A DNA stretch of 7,284 bases from JBPCPM01 sp050999155 (GTDB taxonomy: Bacteria > Actinomycetota > Thermoleophilia > Solirubrobacterales > 70-9): the NCBI GenBank assembly GCA_050999155.1, contig JBPCPM010000074.1:1-7284 (forward strand), read 5' to 3'. How positions within the stretch are numbered: the stretch's first letter is position 1; every line of letters begins with the position of its first letter. Position numbers and translations under genes: made by a program. Under the pieces are notes generated by a model. It was not told the DNA's origin and ran no database searches. It worked only from the letters and a program-made list of their open reading frames with translations. Below, piece by piece: positions 1 to 6,089 of this stretch.

Positions 1-1
1 T

Positions 2-889
2 CTGTGACACCGGCTCGCGGAGCGCCCTCACCGCCTTGCCCACCGCGACGCCCACCGGGATCGACATCAAGACCGGCACCCGCAGGCCGTTGATACCGCG
101 CCCGGCGAGCCCGGCTGTCACCGTCACGCCGCCGGCCGCGGAAAGAACGCCGGTGATCGCGCCGTTCCACAACACATCCATACCGACCTGCTCCCAGGTG
201 CGATCATGCTTCACGAGTACGTGGTAGCCGCCGATCAGGCCCCCCATGCCTGCGCCGATGAGCGCGCCGCATATACCGGCCTTCGCCGCCGCTCCCGCCA
301 TGCTGGTCGGGCCCTGCTTCGATGCGTTTTCCAACCCCCGGCTCAGGTCTTTCATCGACGGGCCCGAACGAATCACGCGAGGGTCGAGGGGAAGCGGGCA
401 GTCCTTGGGGACGTGGATCACGTCGCCGTCGGACAGCTTCTTCAACGTGGAGCGGATGTAGGCGGCATCGAAGGTCGCCTTCTGCTGTACCTCGTCGAGG
501 ACGTTGCCGAACTTGTCGACAATCCTGCCGTCGGTGAGCGCGACGTTCTGCGTCGGGTGCAGCAGCAGCTTCTCGCCTCGGTGGCGGGCCTCGTGGACGA
601 GCTTGTCCCACTGCTCGTAGGCGGCGCCCTTCGGTCCGCCAGGCTGGCCGAGGTCGACCTGCTTCGCGATCCACGACCCCACCTCGGGTTCGGTCTTGCC
701 CTTGAGGATGCTGGGCGCAATGTGGCGCGCGCCGTCGATGTAGATCATCCGGTCGAGGACGGAGCGGCCGACGGCGGCGCCGACCCCGGCGGCGACCCCG
801 GCGGCCAGGTCGCTGGGCTGGATGATGCGCGGGTCGTTGGCGTCGAGCTGCACGAGGTCAGCCGCGATGCCGTTGGTGTCTTGGCGCAT
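2..889 (-). CDS. Unrecognised Gly/Ala-rich probable membrane protein, 3' end beyond window
   Basis: This frame is open for 296 codons from an ATG at 889 to the left window edge without a stop, so the C-terminus is missing. Codons have the GC-rich third positions expected of a real gene here. I do not recognise the family. The N-terminal part has a short Gly/Ala/Val stretch (about residues 27-42) and then a soluble, mixed-charge region (about 45-190, with HVPKDCPLPLDPRVI near 159-173). The rest is a series of small-residue hydrophobic segments (about 198-225, 243-264 and 271-288) with GxxxG-like spacing such as GALIGAGMGGLIGG, typical of closely packed membrane or glycine-zipper helices. The start lies 5 bp after the stop of the upstream MazF-like gene and has no strong ribosome binding site, so translation is probably coupled to it. 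A role as partner, immunity protein or membrane effector of the toxin is inference only. Confidence 0.8.
   Translation of the reverse strand, partial: MRQDTNGIAADLVQLDANDPRIIQPSDLAAGVAAGVGAAVGRSVLDRMIYIDGARHIAPSILKGKTEPEVGSWIAKQVDLGQPGGPKGAAYEQWDKLVHEARHRGEKLLLHPTQNVALTDGRIVDKFGNVLDEVQQKATFDAAYIRSTLKKLSDGDVIHVPKDCPLPLDPRVIRSGPSMKDLSRGLENASKQGPTSMAGAAAKAGICGALIGAGMGGLIGGYHVLVKHDRTWEQVGMDVLWNGAITGVLSAAGGVTVTAGLAGRGINGLRVPVLMSIPVGVAVGKAVRALREPVSQ
781..804. repeat. Perfect 12-bp tandem repeat, two copies, inside the membrane-protein gene
   Basis: CGACCCCGGCGG occurs twice head to tail (781-792 and 793-804). On the minus strand it encodes part of the Ala-Ala-Gly-Val repeat in the first glycine-rich stretch. 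The unit is a multiple of three, so copy-number change would keep the frame. Confidence 0.7.
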
Positions 890-894
890 GGCGA

Positions 895-1314
895 TCAGAC
901 GGCACGCGCCGCAGCGCGTAGGGCGGCGGCGTCGTCGGCGCCGAGGCGGGAGAGAGCGATGATCGCCTCCGCCATGACCTCGTCCACTCGGCCGATGGTC
1001 GTGTGCACATCGAGGGTGGCGATGCGCGCCGGGCGCGGGCCCCACAGCCAGCCTTCGCGGTGCAGCCCAATGGCGGCCGGGTCCGGAACCGGGACCCTGG
1101 GGCTCCCGTCGGAGTATCGGGGATTGGTGGTGAGGCCGGCGACAAGCCAGTGACCGCCGTCGCGGCGAATCAGGACGGCGGGCCGGAGCTTGCCGGTCGC
1201 GCGCTGGTTCTCCAGGGCATTGAGCAGGTCGACGAGGACAACGTCGCCGGTGCGGTGGTTGCCGTCGTCGTGGGTGGTTGCGGGTCGGTGCGCGACCGCG
1301 TTCAATGCAAGCAT
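895..1314 (-). CDS. PemK/MazF-family toxin (probable mRNA endoribonuclease)
   Basis: This 139-residue protein has the layout of PemK/MazF toxins, which cut mRNA at specific sites and stop translation. Visible motifs are the first beta strand GDVVLVDL (residues 23-30), the KLRPAVLI motif (42-49) with the conserved, probably catalytic Arg44, LTTNPRY (61-67) where the family carries its catalytic Ser/Thr, and the C-terminal strand-helix RIATLDVHTTIGRVDEVMAEAI (about 97-118), which matches the family's usual ending. ATG 1314 was chosen because AAAGGAG lies 7 bases upstream and a promoter just beyond. An upstream ATG at 1398 has neither and would add an unlike Arg-rich tail. The gene is divergent from a ribbon-helix-helix gene and followed 5 bp later by a membrane-protein gene. 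No MazE-like antitoxin sits directly upstream, which is unusual. The roughly 22-residue N-terminal extension before the first strand is also not typical. Confidence 0.87.
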   Translation of the reverse strand: MLALNAVAHRPATTHDDGNHRTGDVVLVDLLNALENQRATGKLRPAVLIRRDGGHWLVAGLTTNPRYSDGSPRVPVPDPAAIGLHREGWLWGPRPARIATLDVHTTIGRVDEVMAEAIIALSRLGADDAAALRAAARAV

Positions 1315-1321
1315 TTGCCAG

Positions 1322-1328
1322 CTCCTTT
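1322..1328 (-). promoter_or_regulatory. Ribosome binding site of the MazF-like gene
   Basis: Minus-strand AAAGGAG lies 7 bases before ATG 1314. It is the strongest Shine-Dalgarno sequence seen in the window and fixes the toxin start at 1314 rather than at the upstream ATGs at 1335 or 1398. Confidence 0.7.
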
Positions 1329-1388
1329 GGCTCATTGGGTGCCGCCGGCAGCGCCTTCTGTGAGCTGCGGGGCGGGTTGTCGCTGGCG

Positions 1389-1417
1389 ACTTTACCACGA
1401 CGCTCCTGTCAGGTCAA
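1389..1417 (-). promoter_or_regulatory. Candidate sigma70-type promoter of the MazF-like operon
   Basis: Minus-strand TTGACC (1417-1412; 5 of 6 to the -35 consensus) is followed after 17 bases by TAAAGT (1394-1389; 4 of 6 to the -10 consensus). Transcription would start near 1382, leaving a leader of about 65 nt before ATG 1314. This placement excludes a start at 1398. It sits between two divergent genes, so the protein bound at the neighbouring repeats could control it. Confidence 0.45.
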
Positions 1418-1445
1418 GGACTGATCTCGCATAAGTTTGCGCCGC

Positions 1446-1477
1446 TGATGTCAGAATGGCATGCTTGACGTCATGCC
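1446..1477. promoter_or_regulatory. Candidate operator at the ribbon-helix-helix gene start
   Basis: TGATGTCA (1446-1453) and TGACGTCA (1466-1473, a perfect palindrome) are near-identical boxes spaced exactly 20 bp, about two helical turns, which would place two DNA-binding dimers on the same face. The same stretch holds an inverted repeat GGCATG-(8)-CATGCC (1458-1477). Both overlap the ATG of the plus-strand gene. Related half-sites (TGTCA, GGTCA) occur at about 1407-1416 under the toxin promoter. Ribbon-helix-helix proteins usually bind such paired short repeats and repress their own gene; binding here is inference. Confidence 0.4.
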
Positions 1478-2360
1478 CGAGGACCGCAGGTCGTTCCCCG
1501 CCCGGCTGCCGGCCGAGCTGCACGAGAAGCTCAAGCAGAAGGCCGCCGACACACCCGGGACGACCATGAACGAACTCGTCGTAATCGGCGTCAGACAAGT
1601 GCTCGACGTCGACATCGAGTTCGTCGCCACGCAACCAGAGATCACCGACGCCAAGGCGGAGCTCGTCATCGCCGCGATCGAGGACCGCGACGTCGGCGCG
1701 CTCAAGGGCACAGCCCAGCACTACACCAACGTCGGCCGCCCGAACCTGGCCAGCCTCCTGTACTGGATGTCGGCCGAGATGATCGCCCAGCGGGGGGCGG
1801 TCGGCGGCCAAGCGCCGACGGACGAGGCGAAGGATGCGGCCAAGGAGCTGGTCCGGACGGCTGACGTCGTCTCACGGCGGTCCCGCCCGATTGCCGTGGC
1901 GCTGCTGAGGGCGGCCCTGCGACACAACCCTTCGAGCGAGGTCGCCAAGAACCGGCTCGGCCAGCTGCTCTACTTCGCGAAGGACTACGAAGGAGCGATC
2001 GGCTACCTCGCCTCGGTCCGAGAGCGCGACGGCCACGCCAAGCTGTTCCACGGCTTCGCGTCCCTCAATCTCGCCATGGCGGCTGGGAACAGCACCAAGA
2101 CGAACGATGCCCGTGACGAGATCGTCAGCGCCCTGCAGGCGTGGGCGTTCGGCATGCACGACGAGCGGGAACGGCAGAGTTGGCTCCGGCAGGTTGCGGA
2201 CCTCGCCGCCCTGGGCCACGGCTTCGACCACACCGTCGCCGAGCTCGTCGTCTATGCGAACGACAACACTTCGTGGAGGACGATCACCAGCGCCGACGTC
2301 GCCACCGCCCGCGACGCGTCGATCGGCTCCCCTGGGCCCGTCCAGCGCGACCCGGACTGA
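1461..2360 (+). CDS. Ribbon-helix-helix DNA-binding protein fused to a helical TPR-like domain
   Basis: The 299-residue product begins with a ribbon-helix-helix (Arc/CopG-like) module: strand RRSFPARLP (residues 9-17), helix AELHEKLKQKAAD (18-30), turn TPGTT, and a second helix MNELVVIGVRQVL (36-48). The rest (about 60-285) looks all-helical. Residues about 142-195 fit tetratricopeptide repeats, clearest at NRLGQLLYFAKDYEGAIGYL (164-183), which has the Leu-Gly, Tyr and Ala spacing of a TPR. The head should bind DNA as a dimer and the body should bind a protein. The gene is divergent from the PemK/MazF-like toxin and has candidate operator repeats over its start. It may therefore be a repressor, an atypical antitoxin, or both; the antitoxin role is inference. 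ATG 1461 has no clear ribosome binding site; ATG 1473 is an in-frame alternative, and leaderless translation is possible. Confidence 0.85.
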   Translation: MLDVMPEDRRSFPARLPAELHEKLKQKAADTPGTTMNELVVIGVRQVLDVDIEFVATQPEITDAKAELVIAAIEDRDVGALKGTAQHYTNVGRPNLASLLYWMSAEMIAQRGAVGGQAPTDEAKDAAKELVRTADVVSRRSRPIAVALLRAALRHNPSSEVAKNRLGQLLYFAKDYEGAIGYLASVRERDGHAKLFHGFASLNLAMAAGNSTKTNDARDEIVSALQAWAFGMHDERERQSWLRQVADLAALGHGFDHTVAELVVYANDNTSWRTITSADVATARDASIGSPGPVQRDPD

Positions 2361-2366
2361 GCCTCA

Positions 2367-2392
2367 TGCCCGGTCACCTGACGGGCACCGGG
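2367..2392 (+). terminator. Possible hairpin terminator after the ribbon-helix-helix gene
   Basis: Starting 7 bases after the TGA (2358-2360) there are two overlapping, mutually exclusive 6-bp inverted repeats: TGCCCG/CGGGCA (2367-2372 with 2382-2387) and CCCGGT/ACCGGG (2369-2374 with 2387-2392). Position and GC content fit a terminator, but no T-run follows, so evidence is weak. Confidence 0.3.
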
Positions 2393-2457
2393 AGAGCGGG
2401 TCAGCCAGGGGGACGGCTCAGTGGCGCACGTTGGCGGGTATCCACGCACAACACATC

Positions 2458-2797
2458 ATGATCCGCACGATCGTCGACGACGAGCCGACTCACCGACACG
2501 CACTTCCGCGTGTATCCCTCGGACGAGTTCGACGACTGGATGCAGTTCCGTGACCTCCTTCGGCCACGCGGACGCTCGTCGCCCGACGCCGAGGCCAAGA
2601 CGGCGATCGCCGATCAACTCGTCGCGCTCGCCCGGGAAAACGGCCGACCAGAGGCGACCGTAACGACGGTTAGGGAGCGCTCGCCGACGGCTCGGGTGTC
2701 CCAGAACACGCGCCCCAGAACGTGCGGCAGCAGCCGCCAGGCGCGTGGCCGAAGTGCCGTTCAAGGACAGGGCAAACGTTGCCGGACCCGGCACTAG
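2458..2797 (+). pseudogene. Possible frame-disrupted small gene, function unknown
   Basis: From about 2489 to 2665 one plus-strand frame has strong GC-biased third positions and a plausible soluble sequence (FRVYPSDEFDDWMQFRDLL near its start, then an Ala-rich helix ending ALARENGRPEA). Its only in-frame start is a GTG at 2510 in the middle of the coding-like part. If the single base A2488 is skipped, the frame joins smoothly to ATG 2458 (MIRTIVDDEP, then LTDTHFRVYP). The 3' part, down to TAG 2795-2797, loses coding character and turns Arg/Gln-rich. I do not recognise a family. It may be a decayed gene, a sequencing indel, or chance. Confidence 0.25.
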
Positions 2798-2890
2798 TCC
2801 GCCGCGCCTCGCTGGACGGTGGGAGCGGCCTCGATCCAAAGGTTCACCCCCAAGGGTCGGCACCGAAGAGGCCAGGACCTTCAACCAACC

Positions 2891-2977
2891 TCAGTTCACG
2901 GCCCGCTTCCTCATCCCTCGGTCGCGGTACCAGGGCCGGACACGGACGTGGGCGGCCGGCAGCGTCCCGTGGATGAG
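2891..2977 (-). pseudogene. Detached C-terminal remnant of the coupling-protein gene
   Basis: Directly after the TAA (2980-2978) the same frame continues for 28 codons as LIHGTLPAAHVRVRPWYRDR followed by GMRKRAVN and a TGA at 2893-2891. The RPWYRDRG-like ending is what I would expect at the C-terminus of this coupling-protein type, so this is probably the original end of the gene, left untranslated by the early stop. Confidence 0.6.
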
Positions 2978-4492
2978 TTAGTGCACCGCCCGGTCGGAGC
3001 TGGCGCAATGCTGTCGGCGGGACGACGGGGACACTTGTGGTGCTGGGTCGATCCTGGTCGGGACCCCGCCGGGCTGGCTGCTCAGTCGCGACGGGACGTG
3101 CTCGTCGCCCAAGAGCCGGCTCAGGTAGTCGAGCCCGGCGGCGTCGCTCATGTCGGGGAAGAACAGCTTGGCGAGGTGGTTCGTCAGGATGGCTTGCGCC
3201 TGGCGTCCGTACGCGGCCTCGATCTGGGCGATCGACTGCCAGGCGGTCGTGAGTTGAACCCCGATCCCCGACAACGTCGAGGCCCATGACGGCAGTTGGT
3301 CGGGCCGGAGCGTCGCCGCCTCGTCGATGACGAGCAGCAGCGGCTGGTCGAGCGGCTTGTTGGTCCGCACGAACCGCTCGAAGGCCTGGCCGACGAGGTC
3401 GTTGAGCATCCCGCCGAGCACTGGGCGGAGGCGGTGCTGGTCGTTGAGCGGGATGCAGGCGTAGAGCGTGTTGTTCTTCTCCAGCAGCCAGTCGAGATCG
3501 ATCGTGCAGGATGCGGTCGATCGAGCGACGAGCGGGTCGATCCACGGCCACACCATCGTCCGGGCCGTGGCGTAGACGCCGGACACGGTGCGGTGGTCGT
3601 TGCACCAGAGTCCCTCCAACACGGTCGTGGCGAACACTCCGGCCTCCTTCTTCATGGGGTCGCCGTCGGCCTTCAGCGCCCGCATCAGGGGCTGCACGTT
3701 GCCCACCGAACCCTCCAGGGGCATGTCGGTCCCGACGACCCATTCGACGATGTCGGCGAAGGTCCGGTCCTTGGTGTTGGCGGCGATGATGAGCAGCGCT
3801 GCGATCAGGCTCTCGGCCATCTGCAACCAGAAGTCGCCCCCCTCGCCACTCGAGTCCCGGCGAGGCGCCGCTTCGGTGATCTGTCGAGCGGCTCGTACCG
3901 CCCCGCTGACCGTCTTGGCTCCGCGCAACGGGCTCCACGTCGCGCTCTCCCTGCCCGTGACACCGCTGGGGTCGAAGACCCGCACGTCGCCGAGTGAGGC
4001 GCGCCACGCTCCGGTGGCGTCGAGGAAGTCATTCTTGAGCGACACCAGAATCGCCGGGTGCCGCCACTCGAAAACGCCGTTGATGATGCTCGTGGTCTTG
4101 CCCGACCGGCTGGGGCCAACGGACATCACCGCTCCAGGACCGCTCGACATCCGGCGCCGCCGCTTGCCGAAGGCCGCCGCCTCGGTGGCGATGAGGCGCC
4201 GGCCAACCCGCCCCAAGACGAACCGTCCCGGAACCGGGCGCCGGATCAGGAGGGGACGGAGCTCCATCGGCTTGGCCAGGCGGCCCTGGGCGTCCACGCC
4301 GGCACGCCGGCGCCGGTCGAGCGGCTCCGTCGGGTCGCGGAACACCTTCCAGCCAACGAAGACAACCCCGACGCCCGCTACGGCGGCGATCACCGTCGCC
4401 ACCCAGTACAGGATCGGACCGGGAAGCTGCTCCCGGGGTCCAGCGGGCCACGCCGATTGGGGATCGCCGAGGTGGTCCTTCACGGCGACCAT
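2978..4492 (-). CDS. VirD4/TraG-like type IV coupling protein (conjugation ATPase), early stop
   Basis: Coupling proteins are membrane-anchored hexameric ATPases that recruit the relaxase-DNA complex to a type IV secretion channel. This 504-residue product has one N-terminal membrane helix (about residues 25-48), a basic linker, Walker A GPSRSGKT (126-133), Walker B LLLVIDEAA (385-393), and the following helix with TTAWQSIAQIEAAYG (415-429), all in the order of the VirD4/TraG family. ATG 4492 overlaps the upstream 60-residue gene by 13 bp; GTG 4483 would give a tight GTGA overlap and is a real alternative. The C-terminus appears damaged. After SPSSRRQ the frame reads HCASSDRAVH and stops, whereas an adjacent frame reads ALRQLRPGGAL over 3011-2979 and the original frame resumes after the stop. 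The conserved motor is intact, so partial function is possible. Confidence 0.92.
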   Translation of the reverse strand: MVAVKDHLGDPQSAWPAGPREQLPGPILYWVATVIAAVAGVGVVFVGWKVFRDPTEPLDRRRRAGVDAQGRLAKPMELRPLLIRRPVPGRFVLGRVGRRLIATEAAAFGKRRRRMSSGPGAVMSVGPSRSGKTTSIINGVFEWRHPAILVSLKNDFLDATGAWRASLGDVRVFDPSGVTGRESATWSPLRGAKTVSGAVRAARQITEAAPRRDSSGEGGDFWLQMAESLIAALLIIAANTKDRTFADIVEWVVGTDMPLEGSVGNVQPLMRALKADGDPMKKEAGVFATTVLEGLWCNDHRTVSGVYATARTMVWPWIDPLVARSTASCTIDLDWLLEKNNTLYACIPLNDQHRLRPVLGGMLNDLVGQAFERFVRTNKPLDQPLLLVIDEAATLRPDQLPSWASTLSGIGVQLTTAWQSIAQIEAAYGRQAQAILTNHLAKLFFPDMSDAAGLDYLSRLLGDEHVPSRLSSQPGGVPTRIDPAPQVSPSSRRQHCASSDRAVH

Positions 4493-4662
4493 GGCCTTGC
4501 CGGCTTCCCCGAACGTCGTGTGCAGCGGACGGCCGTGGCGACCAGGGTCGCCAGCTTAGCGCCGGCCAAAAAGACGACCAGGAAACCGAGGAAGACGAAT
4601 AGCAACCCCATCCCGATCTTCTCGAACGTGTCGTCGTGCTGCATGGTCTGATTGGTGTTCAC
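4480..4662 (-). CDS. Small single-pass membrane protein of the mobilization operon (60 aa)
   Basis: The protein starts at GTG 4662, whose GTGA overlaps the TGA stop of the helicase gene (4661-4659) by 4 bp, a classic coupled arrangement. It ends inside the start of the coupling-protein gene. An N-terminal polar stretch (residues 1-16, Gln/Asp/Glu-rich) is followed by one long hydrophobic helix (about 17-45, with LLFVFLGFLVVFLAG) and a short basic tail, which suggests a cytoplasmic C-terminus. An internal ATG at 4644 is possible but would lose the overlap. I do not recognise a named family. Its position between relaxase and coupling protein suggests an accessory membrane component of DNA transfer, perhaps a partner of the coupling protein; that is inference. 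Confidence 0.75.
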   Translation of the reverse strand: MNTNQTMQHDDTFEKIGMGLLFVFLGFLVVFLAGAKLATLVATAVRCTRRSGKPARPWSP

Positions 4663-6089
4663 AGGTCCACTCCCGCGGGTTCGATGTGGTCGATGGCCGC
4701 TGTCTTGGCCCCGCTGCGATGCAGGGCGGCCTTGAACGAGGCGACCGGGTCGAGCTCGGGATGCCGGCCGTGGCTCAGCTCGGCCTCCGGCGCCACGAGG
4801 TACAGCTGGTTGCTGAGCCGGCCTCGGGTCAGGCTCGTATAGCCGGTCTCGATGGTGAACGTGTCGTCGCCGAGGACGAAGAGCCGGTCGCACGTCACGC
4901 CCTGGCTTTTGTGGACGGTTGCGGCGTACCCATGCGTCAGGTGGCCGGCGTCGATGTAGTCGACCGGCACCTCGACCGTGTGGTCGCCGGTCAGCTCGAC
5001 CTTCAGCGACGTCTCATTCGCTGATACCACCCGCCCCCGGCTCCCGTTCAGGACGCCGAGGCCGTAATCGTTGCGCAGGGCCAGCACCTCGTCGCCCACT
5101 GCGAACGACAGCCCGCCGGCGGCGAGGACCTCCTCCCCCAGCTCGCCCCGGGCAGCCAGCAGCCGGCGAGCCCGCTCGTTGAGGTCGGCCACCGTCGATC
5201 GGCGGGCGGCCACCATCAGCACGTCGCCCCCGCCGGCCCGGGCTGCGTGCCAGTCGCCCACCAGGCCGTCCCGCAGCCGGTCGGCGTTGTCGGCGGTGAT
5301 GACGCTGCCGTGGCGCTCCATGCGGGTCATGGCCGCCTCGACGTGACCGAGCCGCAACTCGGCCACAATGGCCCGCTCCTCGGGGTCGAGCTGCCGGCGG
5401 TTCACAGTTAACTCGGCGTGGCCGAGCCGCTTGGCCAGGGAGGCGAACAGACCGCCAGCGTCGATCTCGGGCAGCTGCTTGGGGTCGCCGACGAGCACGA
5501 CCTTCGCTCCCCCGGCCCGGGCCTCCTCGATCATGGCGGCCAGGCGGCGGGTACCGACCATGCCCGCTTCGTCGATCACGAGCACGCTGCGGTCGTCGAG
5601 GCGCTCGTAGCCCTGGGCCAGGCGCATCCGGAGTCGATCGATGGTCTGAGAGGCGATGCCGGCGCCGCTCTGCAGTTCGGCCGCGGCCCGGGCCGCGAGC
5701 GACGTGCCGAGCACCCGGTAGCCCGATGCCTCCCAGGCCTCGCGGGCCGCGTCGAGGGAGAATGTCTTCCCTGTGCCCGCCGGCCCGATGACGATGTCGA
5801 CCGGGCGCCCCGAGCCGGTGATAGCCCGGACGACGTCGCGCTGATCGGCGCCGAGCGACGGTCGGGCGTCCAGTGCCCGCTCGGCTGCAGCGGAATCGGC
5901 AACGCCCGCCGCGCGTGCCGCCGCCGCTGCGAGCTCAACGGTACGGCGCTCCAGCGCCAGCATCTCCGGCGTCGTCCAGCGGCCCTCGGCTACGGCCACG
6001 GCGTGCGGGCTGGCAACCATGGCGTCGGCCCCTCGCTCGAGCTCGTCGAGCGACGCGCCCTGGGTGGCGGCCTGGGCTAGGGCCCGCAC
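4659..6089 (-). CDS. TraA/RecD-like helicase half of a MobF relaxase, separated by a frameshift
   Basis: This open frame encodes 476 residues of superfamily 1 helicase of the TraA/RecD2 kind, which unwinds the transferred plasmid or element strand. Motifs in order are Walker A GPAGTGKT (residues 102-109), Walker B VLVIDEAG (169-176), GDPKQLPEID (201-210), VNRRQ (229-233), and near the C-terminus HGYAATVHKSQG (386-397), the UvrD/RecD-type motif. It has no ribosome binding site before GTG 6089, and its first residues (VVRALAQAATQGAS) are the direct continuation of the relaxase frame ending TFVRRD. The natural product was therefore very likely one protein of about 801 residues, starting at 7065. 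Its stop overlaps the next gene by 4 bp. If the frameshift is real, this half may be untranslated or poorly translated. Confidence 0.92.
   Translation of the reverse strand: MRALAQAATQGASLDELERGADAMVASPHAVAVAEGRWTTPEMLALERRTVELAAAAARAAGVADSAAAERALDARPSLGADQRDVVRAITGSGRPVDIVIGPAGTGKTFSLDAAREAWEASGYRVLGTSLAARAAAELQSGAGIASQTIDRLRMRLAQGYERLDDRSVLVIDEAGMVGTRRLAAMIEEARAGGAKVVLVGDPKQLPEIDAGGLFASLAKRLGHAELTVNRRQLDPEERAIVAELRLGHVEAAMTRMERHGSVITADNADRLRDGLVGDWHAARAGGGDVLMVAARRSTVADLNERARRLLAARGELGEEVLAAGGLSFAVGDEVLALRNDYGLGVLNGSRGRVVSANETSLKVELTGDHTVEVPVDYIDAGHLTHGYAATVHKSQGVTCDRLFVLGDDTFTIETGYTSLTRGRLSNQLYLVAPEAELSHGRHPELDPVASFKAALHRSGAKTAAIDHIEPAGVDL

Larger units (their letters stand above)
2361..2890. 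other. Intergenic region between convergent genes, no intact gene seen
   Basis: This 530-bp stretch separates the plus-strand ribbon-helix-helix gene from the residual tail of the minus-strand coupling-protein gene. I see no intact gene with good codon use on either strand. It holds a hairpin directly after the plus-strand stop, a possible frame-disrupted small gene (2458-2797), and a short inverted repeat TGCCGG-AC-CCGGCA (2780-2793). Codon bias fades after about 2665. It may be a junction between the mobilization genes and the toxin module. Confidence 0.5.

Noticed and set aside
206..1153. 315-codon plus-strand open frame
   Set aside because: It lies opposite the MazF-like and membrane-protein genes, has low-complexity Arg/Val/Gly-rich content and no recognisable domain. 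Long antisense frames are expected in very GC-rich DNA.
1315..1398. Upstream start of the MazF-like protein at ATG 1398
   Set aside because: It lies upstream of the predicted transcription start and lacks a ribosome binding site; ATG 1314 has an excellent one.
2780..2793. TGCCGG-AC-CCGGCA inverted repeat
   Set aside because: The centre is too tight for a stable hairpin, no adjacent gene start is secure, and GC-rich DNA yields such palindromes by chance.
2844..4007. 387-codon minus-strand frame overlapping the coupling protein
   Set aside because: Arg/Pro-rich out-of-frame translation of the coupling-protein gene. Only its short ALRQLRPGGAL part has meaning, as a trace of the local frame shift.
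3588..4559. 323-codon plus-strand open frame opposite the coupling protein
   Set aside because: Antisense to the Walker-motif ATPase, with no domain and no ribosome binding site.
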